In this document: piece by piece, positions 14,286-14,627 of the stretch
Layout of the letters: the number at the start of each line of letters is the position of its first letter
Position numbering within the stretch: position 1 is the stretch's first letter
Source: Actinomyces sp.
Lineage (GTDB): Bacteria; Actinomycetota; Acidimicrobiia; Acidimicrobiales; Aldehydirespiratoraceae
Assembly: GCA_003697065.1 (NCBI GenBank)
Contig: RFFY01000129.1
Span: forward strand, 1 to 14,627
Reading direction: 5' to 3'
DNA length: 14,627 nucleotides
The notes under the pieces: model-generated
The model's database searches: none
The model's input: only the letters and a program-made list of their open reading frames with translations
Told to the model about the DNA's origin: nothing
Position numbers and translations under genes: made by a program

Positions 14286-14320
14286 CGCCTCTCGCCTCTC
14301 GCCGCTCGCCGCTCGCCGCT
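14286..14320 (-). repeat. Five tandem 7-base repeats upstream of the LLM oxidoreductase
   Basis: On the plus strand the array reads CGCCTCT twice and then CGCCGCT three times. It lies 36 bases upstream of the oxidoreductase start, in the 102-base gap after the HNH gene. Such short arrays are prone to slippage. Confidence 0.85.
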
Positions 14321-14352
14321 CGGCGTCCGGCGACCCGCACCCGGCCCGGCCC

Positions 14353-14627
14353 TCACCCTAGGTCCGGCGATCCCCGAGCGCTGCCGGCCACCCCGCCCGT
14401 CGGGCCGGCCTCCTGGCCGGGGTCGGTGCGGATGGGGTACCAGGTGCCGTCTCGGCGTCTCCGTAGGCGGATGATGCCGGCGTGTACCTGGGTGTGGCAG
14501 TGGGCGCACACCGAGGCGAGCTGGTCGATGTCGGTGCGCCCACCGGTGGCGTAGGGCTCGGTGTGGTGGGCGTGGGTGTGGGCGAAGGGTGCCCCGCACA
14601 CGACACAGCCGCCGTCGCGTAGGGCCA
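14353..14627 (-). CDS. HNH endonuclease-like protein, 5'-truncated by the window edge
   Basis: The C-terminal 91 residues are visible; the frame runs off the right edge. It reads ALRDGGCVVCGAP, then HTHAHHTEPYATGGRTDIDQLASVCAHCHTQVHAG, an HNH nuclease domain with its two CxxC zinc knuckles (CVVC and CAHC), the HH pair of the beta-beta-alpha metal site, and the final histidine. A basic segment (RLRRRRDGTWYPIRTDP) and a short disordered Gly/Pro tail follow. The pattern is close to the C-terminal domain of DUF222/13E12-family HNH proteins that occur in many copies in actinobacterial genomes, but the DUF222 part is not in view, so that is an inference. The cellular role of these proteins is not established. 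It reads in the same direction as the LLM gene. Confidence 0.82.
   Translation of the reverse strand, partial: ALRDGGCVVCGAPFAHTHAHHTEPYATGGRTDIDQLASVCAHCHTQVHAGIIRLRRRRDGTWYPIRTDPGQEAGPTGGVAGSARGSPDLG

Noticed and set aside
14251..14340. Longer N-terminus for the LLM oxidoreductase (start at GTG 14340)
   Set aside because: It would be encoded largely by a 7-base tandem repeat; a ribosome site and the family start support ATG 14250.

Overview
The window is very GC-rich, densely packed bacterial DNA with strong G/C bias at third codon positions. It looks like a chromosomal segment of a high-GC actinobacterium (Actinomycetota). The pointers are a clear mycothiol-dependent formaldehyde dehydrogenase (MscR), an LLM-family (F420-type) oxidoreductase, mycobacterial-style beta-oxidation enzymes, TANNNT-type -10 boxes with one apparently leaderless gene, and an actinobacterial-type HNH protein. 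A class such as Acidimicrobiia is possible, but I cannot establish it from sequence alone. I see no tRNA, rRNA, CRISPR array, insertion sequence or phage gene, and no gene-free stretch longer than about 170 bases.

Left part (1-4900, plus strand): a tight operon for deoxyribose and pentose phosphate breakdown. It holds a 5'-truncated PGM2/PgcA-type phosphosugar mutase, deoxyribose-phosphate aldolase (deoC), and a two-gene aldehyde dehydrogenase. The first dehydrogenase gene encodes a complete, catalytically competent enzyme. The second overlaps it by 8 bases and encodes a truncated pseudo-ALDH without catalytic residues. Together they reproduce the architecture of the two-domain ALDH16 family, split into two polypeptides.

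Middle part (4948-9137, minus strand): thiolase, cytidine deaminase (cdd), pyrimidine/thymidine phosphorylase (deoA) and mscR, in transcription order. cdd and deoA are 16 bases apart and clearly form a unit. Cdd and DeoA feed (deoxy)ribose-1-phosphate to the mutase, the mutase makes deoxyribose-5-phosphate, DeoC cleaves it to acetaldehyde and glyceraldehyde-3-phosphate, and the ALDH16-like pair would oxidise the aldehyde. The two strands together therefore form one nucleoside-salvage/catabolism island. A purine nucleoside phosphorylase may lie just upstream of base 1. The thiolase has its own promoter and candidate operator and is probably separated from cdd by a strong hairpin.

Right part (9307-14627): a small four-helix membrane protein, an acyl-CoA dehydrogenase whose start region has been tandemly duplicated into a ladder of tiny overlapping reading frames, and a molybdopterin oxidoreductase with an Fe-S motif, all on the plus strand. 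A convergent LLM flavin/F420 oxidoreductase and a 5'-truncated HNH protein follow on the minus strand.

Most of the window is ordinary metabolism. The points most worth following up are the split ALDH16 pair beside deoC, the four-copy 20-base repeat that makes an ATGA-linked mini-ORF ladder in front of the acyl-CoA dehydrogenase, and the leaderless thiolase promoter with an adjacent perfect palindrome.
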